Below the pieces are notes generated by a model. That model saw only the letters and a list, made by a program, of their open reading frames with translations, searched no databases and was not told where the DNA came from. This document shows positions 5,616 through 5,739 of a stretch of DNA of 5,739 nt, piece after piece; the first letter of the stretch is position 1; each line of letters opens with the position of its first letter. A program made the translations under genes and the position numbers. Source of the stretch: DASSRQ01 sp035701665 (GTDB taxonomy: Bacteria; Vulcanimicrobiota; Vulcanimicrobiia; Vulcanimicrobiales; Vulcanimicrobiaceae); NCBI GenBank assembly GCA_035701665.1, contig DASSRQ010000266.1, positions 1-5,739 of the forward strand, read 5' to 3'.

Positions 5616-5739
5616 CCCGCTCCACGGAAAGCGCGTGCTGGTCACGCGCGCACAAGATCAAAGCGACGCGTTTGCGTCCGCGCTCGAAGCAGCGGGCGCG
5701 CTGCCGATCGTCGCGCCCGTCATCGGGTTCGAACCGCCC
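5602..5739 (+). CDS. hemD: Uroporphyrinogen-III synthase, N-terminal fragment (3' end off the right edge)
   Basis: Forty-six codons are visible. The peptide NPLHGKRVLVTRAQDQSDAF, followed by a short helix and LPIVAPVIGFEPP, matches the start of HemD: a PLxGRRVLVTR strand, a helix with an alanine-rich face, then a second strand ending in a PxxxxxPP turn. HemD inverts ring D and cyclises hydroxymethylbilane into uroporphyrinogen III in the cytosol, using the product of hemC. No ATG exists in this frame. TTG at 5602, which overlaps the hemA end by 14 bp, is the only start that keeps the conserved PLxGKR residues. GTG at 5635 would cut into the first strand. No good ribosome binding site precedes TTG, so this start is tentative and may depend on coupling to hemA. 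Whether the protein is fused to another domain downstream cannot be seen. Confidence 0.85.
   Translation, partial: MDRSNPLHGKRVLVTRAQDQSDAFASALEAAGALPIVAPVIGFEPP

Noticed and set aside
4562..5645. Two long minus-strand open frames opposite hemA and the hemD start
   Set aside because: Both overlap each other and the secure hemA gene, and their composition is that of a shadow frame.

Overview
This window carries most of a bacterial tetrapyrrole (heme) biosynthesis operon on the plus strand, with one divergent, truncated membrane-protein gene at its left edge. The organism is a GC-rich bacterium (roughly 60-65% GC by eye) that makes 5-aminolevulinate by the C5 route from glutamyl-tRNA rather than by ALA synthase. 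That argues against alphaproteobacteria, which use ALA synthase. The gene order hemC-hemB-mobA-like-hemL-hemA-hemD differs from the classic Bacillus and enterobacterial layouts. An environmental lineage such as Candidatus Eremiobacterota (WPS-2) would fit, but this is a low-confidence guess and nothing in the sequence proves it.

Layout: positions 1-545 (minus strand) hold the N-terminal 181 residues of a GT-C / ArnT-like family 39 glycosyltransferase that runs off the left edge. A short divergent spacer of about 41 bp (546-586) separates it from hemC. From 587 to the right edge every base is coding. In order these are hemC (hydroxymethylbilane synthase), hemB (porphobilinogen synthase, three-cysteine zinc type), a MobA-like nucleotidyltransferase, hemL (glutamate-1-semialdehyde 2,1-aminomutase), hemA (glutamyl-tRNA reductase) and the first 46 codons of hemD (uroporphyrinogen-III synthase). 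All five junctions overlap, by 10, 16, 44, 1 and 14 bp, so translational coupling along a polycistronic mRNA is likely. hemL and probably hemD start with TTG.

The pathway works as follows. HemA reduces glutamyl-tRNA to glutamate-1-semialdehyde, and HemL isomerises it to 5-aminolevulinate. HemB condenses two ALA molecules to porphobilinogen, HemC polymerises four of these to hydroxymethylbilane, and HemD closes the ring to uroporphyrinogen III. The set is complete from glutamyl-tRNA to the branch point of heme, siroheme and cobalamin. The MobA-like gene is the only member without an obvious role in the pathway.

No RNA gene, mobile element, CRISPR array or convincing terminator was seen. I found no clearly novel system. 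The points most worth checking are the MobA-like gene locked into the operon by a 44-bp overlap, the TCGR (rather than TCNR) active-site motif in HemA, and the two atypical motif positions in the glycosyltransferase.
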